Origin: Inquilinus ginsengisoli_B
GTDB lineage: Bacteria > Pseudomonadota > Alphaproteobacteria > DSM-16000 > Inquilinaceae
Length of the DNA stretch: 64,000 bases
Assembly (NCBI RefSeq): GCF_050434925.1
Contig: NZ_JBNDJK010000001.1
Span: 8,122,001-8,186,000, forward strand
Reading direction: 5' to 3'
Below are positions 8,100-16,550 of the stretch, one piece after another. Numbering within the stretch: position 1 is the first letter of the stretch; the number at the start of each line of letters is the position of its first letter. Under the pieces are notes generated by a model. The model made no database searches. It was not told the origin of the DNA and was given only the letters and a program-made list of their open reading frames with translations. The position numbers and the translations under genes were made by a program.

Positions 8100-8777
8100 A
8101 TGAAGCCGATGGAAGAGCAGCACTTCGCGATCCTGCGCCGGCACATGGTCGAGGTGATTGCGATCCATGCCGATCTGATGAGCGACGAACTCGGACACGT
8201 GCCGCTCGATAGGCGGGTGCTGGCGGCGATGGAGCGGGTGCCGCGGCACCACTTCGTCCCGCTGGAGCTCGCGGCCGTCGCCTATCATGACGGGCCGCTG
8301 CCGATCGGCTTCGACAAGACGATCTCGCAGCCCTTCATTTGTGCGCTGATGACCCACCTGCTCGCTCCCGAGCCAGACCAGGTGGTGCTGGAGGTCGGCA
8401 CCGGCCTCGGCTACCAGGCGGCGGTGCTGGCCGAGCTGGCAGCCCAGGTCTGGAGCGTCGAAATCGTCGAGGAGCTCGCCGGCGAGGCCCAATCGCGCCT
8501 GCGCCGGCTGGGCACGTCCAGGGTCGGCATCCGCATCGGCGACGGCTCCCGCGGCTGGGCCGAGCACGCCCCCTATGACAGGATCATGGTGACGGCCGCC
8601 GCCGCCCGCCCGCCGATGGCGCTCCTGGACCAGCTGCGGCCGGGCGGCCACCTGGTCATGCCGCTAGGCCCCGACCAGGCGCAGATCCTCACGGTCATCG
8701 ACAAGGACGCGACTGGGAGGCTCCAGGCCCGGGAGATCCTCCCGGTCCGCTTCAGCCGGCTCGAGACGGTGCTGTGA
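8100..8777 (+). CDS. pcm: Protein-L-isoaspartate O-methyltransferase
   Basis: This 225-aa SAM-dependent methyltransferase repairs isoaspartyl residues in aged proteins. It shows the PIMT signature: RVPRHHFVP, then SQPFICALM, and the SAM-binding VLEVGTGLGYQAAVLAEL (about residues 98-115), with a later DGSRGWAEHAPYDRIMVTAAA. The last motif fits the family's DG...G...PYDRI..TA pattern. The SAM and target motifs are in the usual order and length. ATGs at 8100 and 8109 are both possible starts. An isoaspartyl peptidase is encoded at 24766-25728, but the two are not linked as an operon. Confidence 0.9.
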   Translation: MKPMEEQHFAILRRHMVEVIAIHADLMSDELGHVPLDRRVLAAMERVPRHHFVPLELAAVAYHDGPLPIGFDKTISQPFICALMTHLLAPEPDQVVLEVGTGLGYQAAVLAELAAQVWSVEIVEELAGEAQSRLRRLGTSRVGIRIGDGSRGWAEHAPYDRIMVTAAAARPPMALLDQLRPGGHLVMPLGPDQAQILTVIDKDATGRLQAREILPVRFSRLETVL

Positions 8778-8802
8778 GCGGGGCGGTGGCGGCCTGCCGC
8801 CC

Positions 8803-9810
8803 CTATCCCTCCACCGTGCCGATCACCGCCAGGCAGTCGCCGGCCTTCACCAGCCCCGGGAAATGCCGGGCCGCCAGGATGCCGTCGAGCGCCGCGCGGT
8901 ACTCCGCCGGGGCCTGGCCGGTGCGGTCGACCGGGTGGATGCGGGCGATGATGTCGCCTTTCCGCACCGGGTCGCCCAGGTCGACGCAAGTCTCGGCCAT
9001 GCCGTCCTGCTCGCCGAAGCGGAAGCAGTCCGCGGACGGCATGTCGAGCCAGCGGCTGGGCGCGCGCTCGACCTCGCCCTGCAGGATGCCGGCATGGCGC
9101 AGCAGGTTGCGCACGCCGCGCTTGGCGATGCCGGCGGTACGCGCCGTGGCGGTGCCACCGCCGCCCAACTCCGTCGTGACGAAAACCTTGCCCGCCGCCT
9201 CGGCCGCGGTGTCGTACATGCCGACGGCGTCGATCTCCAGCATCCGCATCGACCAGGGGGCGGAGAACGCCTCCACCGCCGCGAAGCAGCGCGCCTCCTG
9301 GTCCTTGTCGGGCAGGATATGGGCGGCGGCGAAGGGCACGAAGTCGAGCGTCCGGCCGCCCGAGTGGAAGTCCAGCACGATGTCGGCCAGCGGCAGCAGG
9401 TGGCGGTGGAAATAGTCGGCGATCTTCTGCGTCGGCGTGCCGTCCGGCCGGCCGGGGAAGCTGCGGTTCAGATTGCCCTTGTCGATCGGCGAGGTGCGGG
9501 TGCCGGCGCAGAACGCCGGATAGTTCATCGCCGGGACGATGATCACCCGGCCGCGGACCGACGCCGGGTCCAGGGTCCGCGCCAGATCGAACAGGGCGAT
9601 CGGCCCCTCGTATTCGTCGCCGTGATTGGCGCCGGTGAGGAGCGCGGTCGGCCCCTCCCCGTTCCGGATCACGGCCACCGGGATCATCACTGAGCCCCAG
9701 GCGGAGTCGTCCCGGCTGTAGGGCAGGCGCAGCGTGCCGTGCTGTACCCCGTCGCGATCGAAATCGACCGACGGGACGATCGGCGAGGGCGGAAGCTCGG
9801 CAACCGTCAT
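8803..9810 (-). CDS. doeB: N-alpha-acetyl-L-2,4-diaminobutyrate deacetylase (ectoine catabolism)
   Basis: This 335-aa zinc-dependent deacetylase of the succinylglutamate desuccinylase/aspartoacylase family (also named EutE) removes acetate from N-alpha-acetyl-diaminobutyrate made by DoeA. Zinc-site motifs are visible: TGANHGDEYEGP (His, Glu), then NLNRSFPG, and VLDFHSGG (His). The C-terminus carries a lipoyl-like beta-barrel pattern typical of these enzymes. The start at 9808-9810 overlaps the doeA stop by four bases. It is the last gene of the ehu-eut-doe operon, and no terminator is obvious in the 25 bp to pcm. Confidence 0.93.
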   Translation of the reverse strand: MTVAELPPSPIVPSVDFDRDGVQHGTLRLPYSRDDSAWGSVMIPVAVIRNGEGPTALLTGANHGDEYEGPIALFDLARTLDPASVRGRVIIVPAMNYPAFCAGTRTSPIDKGNLNRSFPGRPDGTPTQKIADYFHRHLLPLADIVLDFHSGGRTLDFVPFAAAHILPDKDQEARCFAAVEAFSAPWSMRMLEIDAVGMYDTAAEAAGKVFVTTELGGGGTATARTAGIAKRGVRNLLRHAGILQGEVERAPSRWLDMPSADCFRFGEQDGMAETCVDLGDPVRKGDIIARIHPVDRTGQAPAEYRAALDGILAARHFPGLVKAGDCLAVIGTVEG

Positions 9811-10985
9811 GGCTTGACGAAGAGCTGGCGCGGCACGTCGGCCAGGATCTCGACACCGCTGTCGGTGATGGCGATGCTCTCGGTGATCTCCAGCCCCATA
9901 TCCTCCAGCCACAGCCCGGTCATGAAGTGGAAGGTCATGCCGGGCTCCAGCACGGTGCGGTCGCCGGGGCGCAGGCTCATGGTGCGCTCGCCCCAGTCGG
10001 GCGGATAGCTGAGGCCGATCGGGTAGCCGGTGCGGTTGTCCTTGATGATCCCGTACTTCTTGAGGACGGCGAAGAAGGCGTTGGCGATGTCCTCGCAGGT
10101 ATTGCCGGGCCGCGCCGAGCCGAGCCCGGCCTCCATCCCTTCCAGCACCGCCTTCTCGGCATCGAGGAAGGCCTGGGTCGGCTTGCCCAGGAACACGGTA
10201 CGCGACAGCGGGCAATGGTAGCGCTTGTAGCAGCCGGCGATCTCGAAGAAGGTGCCCTCCCCCGACCGCATCGGCTTGTCGTCCCAGGTCAAATGCGGGG
10301 CCGAGGCGTCGGCGCCGGAGGGCAGCAGCGGCACGATCGCCGGATAGTCGCCGCCGAACCCTTCGACGCCGCGGATGCCGGCGTCGTAGATCTCGGCCAC
10401 GAGGTCGTTCTTGCGCAGGCCGGGCTCGACCTTCTCGACGATCCGCTTGTGCATCGCCTCGACGATGCGCGCGGCCTTGCGCATGTAGTCCAACTCCTGC
10501 GGGCTCTTCACCGCGCGCTGCCAGTTCACCAGCGCGGTGGCGTCGGCGAAGCGGGCATTCGGCAGGTGGCGCTGCAGCGAGGCGAAAGCGGCGGCCGAGA
10601 ACCAGTAATTGTCCATCTCGACGCCGATCGACAGGCGGCCCCAGCCGCGCGAGTCGATGATGTCGGCCAGCCGGTCCATCGGGTGCCGCTCGGTCGACTG
10701 CACATAATGGTCCGGGTAGCCGATGATGTTGTCATGGGCGAGATAGGCGGTGCGCTTGGCACCGTTGGCGTCCTGGCCGCGGCCGTACCAGATCGGCTCG
10801 CCCTCCGGCGGCACCAGCACGCCCTGGTGGACGTAGAAGGACCAGCCGTCATAGCCGGTCAGCCAGGCCATGTTCGACGGGTCGCTGACCCACAGCAGGT
10901 CGATGCCCTTGCGGGCCATGGCGGCACGGGTCTTGGCGAGCCGCGCGGCATATTCCTCGCGGCTGAAGTTGAGCTCTACGGACAT
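9807..10985 (-). CDS. doeA: Ectoine hydrolase
   Basis: This 392-aa M24 (creatinase/aminopeptidase P fold) enzyme opens the ectoine ring to N-acetyl-diaminobutyrate in the cytoplasm. The creatinase N-domain covers roughly residues 1-160 and the pita-bread domain the rest. The protein resembles EutD/DoeA in the motifs LLWVSDPSNMAWLTGYDGWSF and YHCPLSRTVFLGKP. The next gene downstream is doeB, overlapping by ATGA, and eutC lies upstream with a 10-bp gap. A second M24 protein is encoded at 23620-24723; the operon position shows that this one is the ectoine enzyme. Confidence 0.93.
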   Translation of the reverse strand: MSVELNFSREEYAARLAKTRAAMARKGIDLLWVSDPSNMAWLTGYDGWSFYVHQGVLVPPEGEPIWYGRGQDANGAKRTAYLAHDNIIGYPDHYVQSTERHPMDRLADIIDSRGWGRLSIGVEMDNYWFSAAAFASLQRHLPNARFADATALVNWQRAVKSPQELDYMRKAARIVEAMHKRIVEKVEPGLRKNDLVAEIYDAGIRGVEGFGGDYPAIVPLLPSGADASAPHLTWDDKPMRSGEGTFFEIAGCYKRYHCPLSRTVFLGKPTQAFLDAEKAVLEGMEAGLGSARPGNTCEDIANAFFAVLKKYGIIKDNRTGYPIGLSYPPDWGERTMSLRPGDRTVLEPGMTFHFMTGLWLEDMGLEITESIAITDSGVEILADVPRQLFVKP

Positions 10986-10995
10986 GCTGTGCCTC

Positions 10996-11979
10996 TCAGC
11001 TTTCGAAGGATGTGCCGACCCCGGCGGCGGCGACGCGGCCGCGGGCCAGGGTGGCGATGGCGGTGTCCTGGACGCCGGTGCCGGTCAGGTCCGCGACGGT
11101 GACGGCGGCGGCGGAGGGACGGCCGGACGCCGTGCCGGCGATGATCGCGCCGATCTCGGGGAAGACCGCGTCGGCGGCCACGGTGCCGGCGGCGATGGCG
11201 TGGTGCAGCTCGCCCAGCCGGCGCGTCTGGGCCAGGCTGTCGGCGACGTAGAGATCCGCCTTGGCAAGGATCGCCGGATCCAGCTCGTTCTTGTGCTCGG
11301 CGTCCGAGCCCATGGCGGTGACGTGCTGGCCGGAGGCCAGCCACTCGGCGCGCAGGATCGGCCCGGCCGCCGGGGTGGTGGTGACGATGATGTCGGCGCC
11401 GCCGACCGCTTCCTGCGGCACCGCCTCGGCGTGAACGGCGAGGCCCAGCTCGTCCGACAGCCTGGCCGCCAGCGCCTGCGCCCGATCGGGATCGCGGGCC
11501 CAGATCCGGGCCTCGACGATCGGCCGCACCAGGGTCAGGGCCTTGAGCTGCAGCCGCGCCTGTACCCCGGCGCCGAAGATTGCCGCTACCCTGGAGTCCG
11601 GGCGCGAGAGATGCTGGGCTGCCACGGCCCCGGCGGCGGCGGTGCGGACATCGGTCAGGTAGCCATTGTCCAGAAAGACGGCGTCGACCAGCCCGGTCGT
11701 GGCGCTGAACAGCACCATCAGGCCGTTGGTGCTGGGCAGGCCCAGCTTCGGGTTGTCGAAGAAGCCGGGGCTGATCTTGATGGCGAAGCCGTCCAGCCCC
11801 GGCACATAGGCGGTCTTGACGTCGACCTCGCCGCGATGCTCGGGGATGTCCAGGCGCAGGATCGGCGGCATCGCCACATCCTTGGTGGCCAGCGCCAGGA
11901 ACGCCTGCTCGACGCAGGCGACGGCGTCGCGGTCGAGAGGGACGGCGCGGCGCAGCTCCGCCTCCGTCACGATGGTCAT
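10996..11979 (-). CDS. eutC: Ectoine utilization protein EutC (ornithine cyclodeaminase/mu-crystallin family)
   Basis: This 327-aa protein is of the ornithine cyclodeaminase fold with a Rossmann NAD-binding motif, AAIFGAGVQARLQLKAL (about residues 131-147), preceded by FLDNGYLTDVRTAAAGAVA. In the ectoine literature EutA, EutB and EutC together convert 5-hydroxyectoine to ectoine, with EutC assigned the reductive step. The ATG at 11979 overlaps the eutB stop (ATGA). Taken alone it could be called ornithine cyclodeaminase or alanine dehydrogenase; the flanking eutB and doeA justify EutC. Confidence 0.9.
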   Translation of the reverse strand: MTIVTEAELRRAVPLDRDAVACVEQAFLALATKDVAMPPILRLDIPEHRGEVDVKTAYVPGLDGFAIKISPGFFDNPKLGLPSTNGLMVLFSATTGLVDAVFLDNGYLTDVRTAAAGAVAAQHLSRPDSRVAAIFGAGVQARLQLKALTLVRPIVEARIWARDPDRAQALAARLSDELGLAVHAEAVPQEAVGGADIIVTTTPAAGPILRAEWLASGQHVTAMGSDAEHKNELDPAILAKADLYVADSLAQTRRLGELHHAIAAGTVAADAVFPEIGAIIAGTASGRPSAAAVTVADLTGTGVQDTAIATLARGRVAAAGVGTSFES

Positions 11980-12968
11980 GCGGGGCACGATGTCTCCTCC
12001 CAGGCGCCGCTGACGATCTTGCGGTGCAGCGCCATGTCGATGTTGCGGCCTGACAGCACCAGGACGGTCGGGCCGGATATGGTGAGCTTGCCGGCCAGGA
12101 GGGCGCCGATGCCGACCGCGCCGCCGCCCTCGACGATCTCCTGCTCCGCCGCATAGGCGTGGTCGATCGCGGCGGCGATTTCGGCCTCGGTCAGCAGCAC
12201 CGCCTCGTCCAGCAGGTCGCGGGCCAAAGCGAAGGTGTGGCGGTTGTCGAGGCCGATGCCGCCGCCGAGCGAGTCCGCCAGGGTCGGCAACTCCGCGACC
12301 GCGACCGGCCGGCCGGCGGCGAGGCTGTCGCGCATCGCCGGGCCGCGCGCCATCGACACCCCGACCATCCGGGCCTGCGGCCACAGCCCCTTGACAGCGG
12401 CGGCGATGCCGCCGAACAGGCCGCCGCCGGACAGCGGCACCACCACCTGCGCCACCTCGGGCAGGTCGGCGACGATCTCGAGGCCGATGGTGCCCTGGCC
12501 GGAGATCACGCCGGGGTGGTCGAAGGGGGGGATGGCGGTGAAGCCCTCCTCCGCCACCAGCCGGTCGACCTCACCTTGAGCGTCGTCCTGGGATCGGCCG
12601 ACGATGCGGATCTCGGCCCCAAGGGCGCGGATCGCCGCGACCTTGTTCTCCGGCACCAGGGCGGACATGCAGACGACGCAGCGCAGGCCCTGGCGGGCGG
12701 CGGCATGGGCCAGGCCGCGACCGTGATTGCCGGTCGAGGCCGCGGCGATGCCGACGCGTCGGGCCTCGGGCGGCAGCGACAGCACGGCGTTGGTGGCGCC
12801 GCGCAGCTTGAAGCTGCCGGTGGCCTGCCGGGTCTCCAGCTTCAGGAACACCGGCGCCCCGGCGCGCTCGGACAGAGCCGCGGAGCGGACCAGCGGCGTG
12901 CGGACGACCTCGCCGGCAATGCGCTCGGCGGCGGCGCGGATGGTGCCGAGGGTGACGGCGTGGGTCAT
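11976..12968 (-). CDS. eutB: Hydroxyectoine utilization dehydratase EutB (threonine dehydratase-like)
   Basis: This 330-aa PLP enzyme of the serine/threonine dehydratase fold has its Schiff-base lysine in GSFKLRGA (Lys54), a phosphate-binding STGNHGRGLAHAA loop and a C-terminal SGRNID motif. It is the dehydrating enzyme proposed for removal of the hydroxyl of hydroxyectoine. It overlaps eutC by four bases. Upstream there is a 339-bp gap with a large palindrome before eutA, so it may be under reduced or separate expression relative to the transporter genes. Confidence 0.9.
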   Translation of the reverse strand: MTHAVTLGTIRAAAERIAGEVVRTPLVRSAALSERAGAPVFLKLETRQATGSFKLRGATNAVLSLPPEARRVGIAAASTGNHGRGLAHAAARQGLRCVVCMSALVPENKVAAIRALGAEIRIVGRSQDDAQGEVDRLVAEEGFTAIPPFDHPGVISGQGTIGLEIVADLPEVAQVVVPLSGGGLFGGIAAAVKGLWPQARMVGVSMARGPAMRDSLAAGRPVAVAELPTLADSLGGGIGLDNRHTFALARDLLDEAVLLTEAEIAAAIDHAYAAEQEIVEGGGAVGIGALLAGKLTISGPTVLVLSGRNIDMALHRKIVSGAWEETSCPA

Positions 12969-13014
12969 CCGCCGGGGCCTTCGTGGCGACGGCCCGCCCT
13001 CTCAGGCGTGGTTC

Positions 13015-13224
13015 GCGTTGCCTCTCCCGCTTGCGGGAGAGGTCGGAGACGCGAAGCGGCTCCGGGTGAGGGCCAGCGGCCGCGATCCCGGGAGCGGTGC
13101 TCAAAGAATGGGTGGCTTGCCCGCTTGGCTATGGCGATAGCGTGCCCTCGGCAAGACCGAGACGAGCCCTCACCCGGCCATCCTTCGGATGTCCGACCTC
13201 TCCCGCAAGCGGGAGAGGCAACGC
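13015..13224. repeat. Large intergenic inverted repeat between eutA and eutB
   Basis: Two exact 33-bp inverted arms, 13015-13047 and 13192-13224, each contain a smaller self-complementary hairpin (CTCTCCCGCTTGCGGGAGAG). They extend inward imperfectly through CGGGTGAGGGC / GCCCTCACCCGG to about 13072 and 13166. The roughly 90-bp centre is unique. Related pieces recur at 56497-56520, 58024-58050 and 59140-59290, so this is a family of mobile-looking extragenic palindromes. It sits inside the ehu-eut-doe operon, where it could act as an attenuator or an mRNA stabiliser. The rest of the 12969-13307 gap shows no gene. Confidence 0.85.
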
Positions 13225-13307
13225 GTCTTACCGTCGATGCCTGTCCGGCCAACCCGAGGATGTGGGGACTCAGATGGGATGCACCGGTGATCATCCCCCG
13301 CCCCCCC

Positions 13308-14063
13308 TCACAGCGCCATCAGCCGGCCGAGATCCGGCCGGGGGCGGTCGTCGCCGCAGAGACGCAGGGCCATCCAGGCGGTGGCGAGGTTGCTGGTCAC
13401 CACCGGCTTGCCGATCCGCCGCTCGATCTCCGCCGCCACCCCGGCGGCCCGAAGGGCGGTGCAGGAGATGAACAACGCCTCGGCGTCCGGCGCCATCGCC
13501 GCCTCGGCCGCTTCCACGATCGGCGACAGGCTGATCCGCGCCATCTCACGGTCGTCGTCGAGGCCGAGGCAGGTGAAGCGGGCGATGTCATGGCCGTGGC
13601 CGGCGAAGTAGTCGGCCATCGGCCGGCTGGTCTCGACCGTATAGGGCGTCAGCACGGCGATCCGCCGGGCGCCCAGCGCATCAAGGGCACGGCGCGCGGC
13701 CAGCGGCGGGGTCACCACGGTGACGCCCGGCTTGGCCTCGCGGATCGCCTCCTCGACCGCGTCGTCGCCCATCACCACCGAGGCCGAGGTGCAGGAGTAG
13801 CAGACCAGGTCGAGATCCTCCTCCGGCAGGATCAGCCCGGCGCCTGCGCTGAGGCGCGGCTGCATCCGGCGGAGGTTCTCCGGCGTGGTCGGGTTGGCAT
13901 AGGCGATGCGGGCGACATAGATTCCGATCCGGTCGCTCGCGACCATGCGGCGGAAATCCGGCTCGCTGGTGTGGTCGGTCGCCAGGATGACCAGGCCGAC
14001 CCGCTTCGGCAGCGGCCGGTCGTCGAAGCTGAGCGGCAGGGTGGACCGTTCGATCTCGGGCAT
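13308..14063 (-). CDS. eutA: Ectoine utilization protein EutA (Asp/Glu racemase / maleate isomerase-like)
   Basis: This 251-aa protein is of the aspartate/glutamate racemase-arylmalonate decarboxylase superfamily. The two cysteines expected for this fold are visible in LVCYSCTSASVV (about residue 91) and LFISCTALR (about residue 198). In hydroxyectoine catabolism EutA is thought to epimerise or racemise hydroxyectoine before EutB. The ATG at 14063 was chosen; a GTG one codon upstream is in frame. The gene follows ehuD by 13 bp. Confidence 0.88.
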   Translation of the reverse strand: MPEIERSTLPLSFDDRPLPKRVGLVILATDHTSEPDFRRMVASDRIGIYVARIAYANPTTPENLRRMQPRLSAGAGLILPEEDLDLVCYSCTSASVVMGDDAVEEAIREAKPGVTVVTPPLAARRALDALGARRIAVLTPYTVETSRPMADYFAGHGHDIARFTCLGLDDDREMARISLSPIVEAAEAAMAPDAEALFISCTALRAAGVAAEIERRIGKPVVTSNLATAWMALRLCGDDRPRPDLGRLMAL

Positions 14064-14076
14064 CACGGGCTCCGAC

Positions 14077-14733
14077 TCAGCGCAGCGGCCGGAAGCGGCG
14101 CTCCAGGAAGCGGAGGCCGACCACGGCGATCAGGCTGATGACGAGGAAGAAGGCGCCGACCAGCGTCATCGGCTCCAGGTAGCGGTAGTTGAAGTTGGCG
14201 ACGCTGCGGGCCTGGTTCATCAGCTCCAGGACAGTGATGGCGGAGAGCAGCGGCGTCTCCTTGAACATGGCGATGAAGTAGTTGGCCAGCGCCGGCAGCA
14301 TCGGCGGGATCGCCTGCGGCAGGATCACGTGGCGCCAGCTCTGCCCCGCCGTCAGGTTGCAGGCCTTCGCCGCCTCCCACTGGCCGCGCGGGGTATTGTC
14401 GATGCCGGCGCGGTACACCTCGGCGGTATAGGTGGCGTAGTGCAGGCCGAGGCCGATCACCCCCGCGGTCAGCGGCGACAGCGTCAGGCCAAGATCCGGC
14501 ATGATGTAGAACAGGAAGTACAGCTGCACCAGCAGCGGCGTGCCGCGGATGAACTCGATCAGGAAGTTCACGGTGCGCGCCAGCCAGCGGCGGCGGCTGC
14601 GGCGCAGCAGGGCGAGGCCGAGGCCCAGCACCACCGCCAGGACGTAGCCCAGGATCGTGGCCAGGATGGTGATCTTCACGCCCTCGATCAGGGTCGGGAG
14701 GATCTCGACGACGAAGGCCCAGTCCCAATCCAT
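14077..14733 (-). CDS. ehuD: Ectoine/hydroxyectoine ABC transporter permease EhuD
   Basis: This 218-aa polar-amino-acid-type (HisM family) inner-membrane permease has about five hydrophobic segments and the coupling-loop motif EAAKACNLTAGQSWRHVILP (about residues 137-156). The N-terminal IEGVKITI...LALLRRSRRRW region is typical of the family. It lies in the order ehuA-B-C-D, 3 bp after ehuC, and is followed by eutA, the same arrangement as the characterised rhizobial ehuABCD-eutABCDE locus. Confidence 0.92.
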   Translation of the reverse strand: MDWDWAFVVEILPTLIEGVKITILATILGYVLAVVLGLGLALLRRSRRRWLARTVNFLIEFIRGTPLLVQLYFLFYIMPDLGLTLSPLTAGVIGLGLHYATYTAEVYRAGIDNTPRGQWEAAKACNLTAGQSWRHVILPQAIPPMLPALANYFIAMFKETPLLSAITVLELMNQARSVANFNYRYLEPMTLVGAFFLVISLIAVVGLRFLERRFRPLR

Positions 14734-14736
14734 GGC

Positions 14737-15396
14737 TTAGCTCCGCACGCCGTCAAGGCCGCGGGCCAGGCGCCGCTCCAGCGCCCGCACCCCGGCCGAG
14801 ATCAGCATCGCCAGCGCGAAATAGATCAGCAGGATGGTGAGGAAGGGGAAGGCGGTGCTGCCGGTCTGGGCCCGCACGATCTGGGCCTGGAAGGTCAGGT
14901 CGGTCAGCGAGATCAGCGACACCACGGCGGTGGCCTTCAACAGCTCGATGGCGTTGTTGCCGAAGGTCGGCAGCATCAGCACGAAGGCCTGGGGCAGGAT
15001 GACGTGCCACAGGCTCTGCCGCCTGGTGAGGTTCAGTGCCACGCAGGCCTCGCGCTGCTCGCGCCCGATCGACTGCACGGCGCCGCGCACCACCTCCGCC
15101 CCATAGGCCCCGACATTGAGGCCGAGGTCCAGCACGCCGGCCAGCAGCGGGCTGAGCTCGAACCCGGCCAGCGGCAACACAAAATAGATCCAGAACAGCT
15201 GCACGAAGATCGAGGTGCCGCGGAAGAACTCGACATAGGTCGTGGCGATGGTGCGCAGCACCCAGCTGGACGATAGCCGCCCCAGCCCGGCCAGGAAGGC
15301 GACCACCAGCGCCAGGGCGCAACCCAGCACGGTCAGCTCGATCGTCACCCAGGCGCCCTGCAGGATCAGCCCGAGATAGCCTTCCCACTCGTTCAT
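14737..15396 (-). CDS. ehuC: Ectoine/hydroxyectoine ABC transporter permease EhuC
   Basis: This 219-aa HisQ/HisM-type permease is the partner of EhuD. The TELTVLGCALALVVAFLAGL segment lies near the N-terminus, and the loop EACVALNLTRRQSLWHVILP is near residue 114. The two permeases form the membrane channel for ectoine uptake, energised by EhuA. The ATG at 15396 lies downstream of a 285-bp gap that carries a GC-rich palindromic repeat separating it from ehuB, so the operon is interrupted by a repeat insertion at this point. Confidence 0.92.
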   Translation of the reverse strand: MNEWEGYLGLILQGAWVTIELTVLGCALALVVAFLAGLGRLSSSWVLRTIATTYVEFFRGTSIFVQLFWIYFVLPLAGFELSPLLAGVLDLGLNVGAYGAEVVRGAVQSIGREQREACVALNLTRRQSLWHVILPQAFVLMLPTFGNNAIELLKATAVVSLISLTDLTFQAQIVRAQTGSTAFPFLTILLIYFALAMLISAGVRALERRLARGLDGVRS

Positions 15397-15456
15397 GCGG
15401 CGGCTCGCGAAACGACGTTCTCAGGATCGCGATGCCGTCGCCGCCCCAAGCCAAAC

Positions 15457-15630
15457 GAGTCCCCCCTCCCCTCGCGGGAGGGGGCTAGGGGGAGGGGGGT
15501 CTTCCGGCAAGCGCCGGCTGCGGACGACGAGAGACCAATCCGGGAGGCGAGTTCCGTCCCTTGCCTGTACGCGCGCGGACGCGCGCAGCCCCCTCCCCCT
15601 GCCCCCCTCCCGCAAGGGGAGGGGGGACTC
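15457..15630. repeat. GC-rich palindromic repeat, copy A
   Basis: This 174-bp unit is bounded by perfect inverted ends, GAGTCCCCCCTCCC and GGGAGGGGGGACTC. Each end holds a smaller hairpin around TCGCGGGAGG or CCCGCAAGGGG, and the interior has a CGCGCGGACGCGCGC core next to the right arm. Similar units lie at 46205-46375, 54588-54758 and (interrupted by an IS) 56557-57993, with a remnant around 51501-53008. It lies between ehuC and ehuB. One strand is a run of G-tracts that could form G-quadruplexes. Nothing else is seen in the 15397-15681 gap. Confidence 0.85.
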
Positions 15631-15681
15631 AGAAGGAGTGCGGTCTTCAGGATCGTGGGGACAGTCACCGGCCTCTCCGTC

Positions 15682-16524
15682 TCAGTTCGGGCCGCCGCAC
15701 ATCGCGTCGCGGTTGGTCTCGAGCGCGGCCTTGGCCGAGAAGCCGTAGGACTCGACGATCTTGGCGAACTCGCCGGACTGCTTCAGCGCCGCCAGTTCCT
15801 TGTCGAAGGCGTCGCGCAGCGCTGTGTCCTGCTTGCGGAAGGCGGCGCCGTCGCAATAGACCGGGGCGTTCTTCACCGGCCCGACCATCTCGATATTCGG
15901 ATCGGACGCCTTCTTCAGCAGGTCCTGGATCGACAGGATCGGCAGCGAATAGGCGTCGATGCGGCCGTCCTGCAGCATCTTGATGCCACTCTGCCCGTCC
16001 GGCACCACGATCACCCGGTCGCGCGGCACCCCGGCCTCCAGCGCCAGCCGCTCCTCGGTACCGCCGCCCGGCGCGCCGATCTTGGCGTCGGCGTTGGCGG
16101 CGATGTCGGCATAGCTCTGGAAGTTCGAGGGGTTGCCCTTCTTCACCGCGAAGGCCTCGCCGTCGCACAGGATCGGCTGCGAATAGGCCACGGCGCGGCA
16201 GCGCTCCGGCTTCATGAACAGGCCGGCGGTGACGGCGTCGAAGCGGCGGGCCTGCAGGCCGGGGATCATGGCGCCGTATTCCGAGATCGAGGCGACGACG
16301 TCGGGCACGCCCATGCGCTTGAACACCTCGCGCGCCACGTCCGGCCCGGCGCCGGAGACCTTGCCGTCCGCCGCCACCGCGGTGAAGGGCGGCTCGTTGG
16401 CGATGGCGATGCGGGCGAAGCCCTGCTCCTTCAGGTTCTCCAGCGTGTCGGCCGCGGCCGGCTGCGCCAAAGCCACGGCCGACACGGCGGCCAGGACCAG
16501 ACGCGCGCAAAATCCTTTGTTCAT
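15682..16524 (-). CDS. ehuB: Ectoine/hydroxyectoine-binding periplasmic protein EhuB
   Basis: This 280-aa family 3 (polar amino acid type) binding protein has a Sec signal peptide at residues 1-25 (MNKGFCARLVLAAV...AQPAAA). The mature part starts near DTLENLKEQGFARIAIANEPPF and includes GAGPDVAREVFKRMG and SQPILCDGEAFAVKKG. It delivers ectoine and hydroxyectoine to EhuCD. The gene sits 26 bp after ehuA, and the ATG at 16524 starts the signal peptide. The assignment rests on family type plus the complete surrounding ectoine locus. Confidence 0.92.
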   Translation of the reverse strand: MNKGFCARLVLAAVSAVALAQPAAADTLENLKEQGFARIAIANEPPFTAVAADGKVSGAGPDVAREVFKRMGVPDVVASISEYGAMIPGLQARRFDAVTAGLFMKPERCRAVAYSQPILCDGEAFAVKKGNPSNFQSYADIAANADAKIGAPGGGTEERLALEAGVPRDRVIVVPDGQSGIKMLQDGRIDAYSLPILSIQDLLKKASDPNIEMVGPVKNAPVYCDGAAFRKQDTALRDAFDKELAALKQSGEFAKIVESYGFSAKAALETNRDAMCGGPN

Positions 16525-16550
16525 TTTCTGCCTCTCCTGTTTGCTGCCGG

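Noticed and set aside
10996..11979. Naming the EutC-like protein ornithine cyclodeaminase
   Set aside because: The fold is right, but its position between eutB and doeA in a complete ectoine locus makes the EutC role far more likely.
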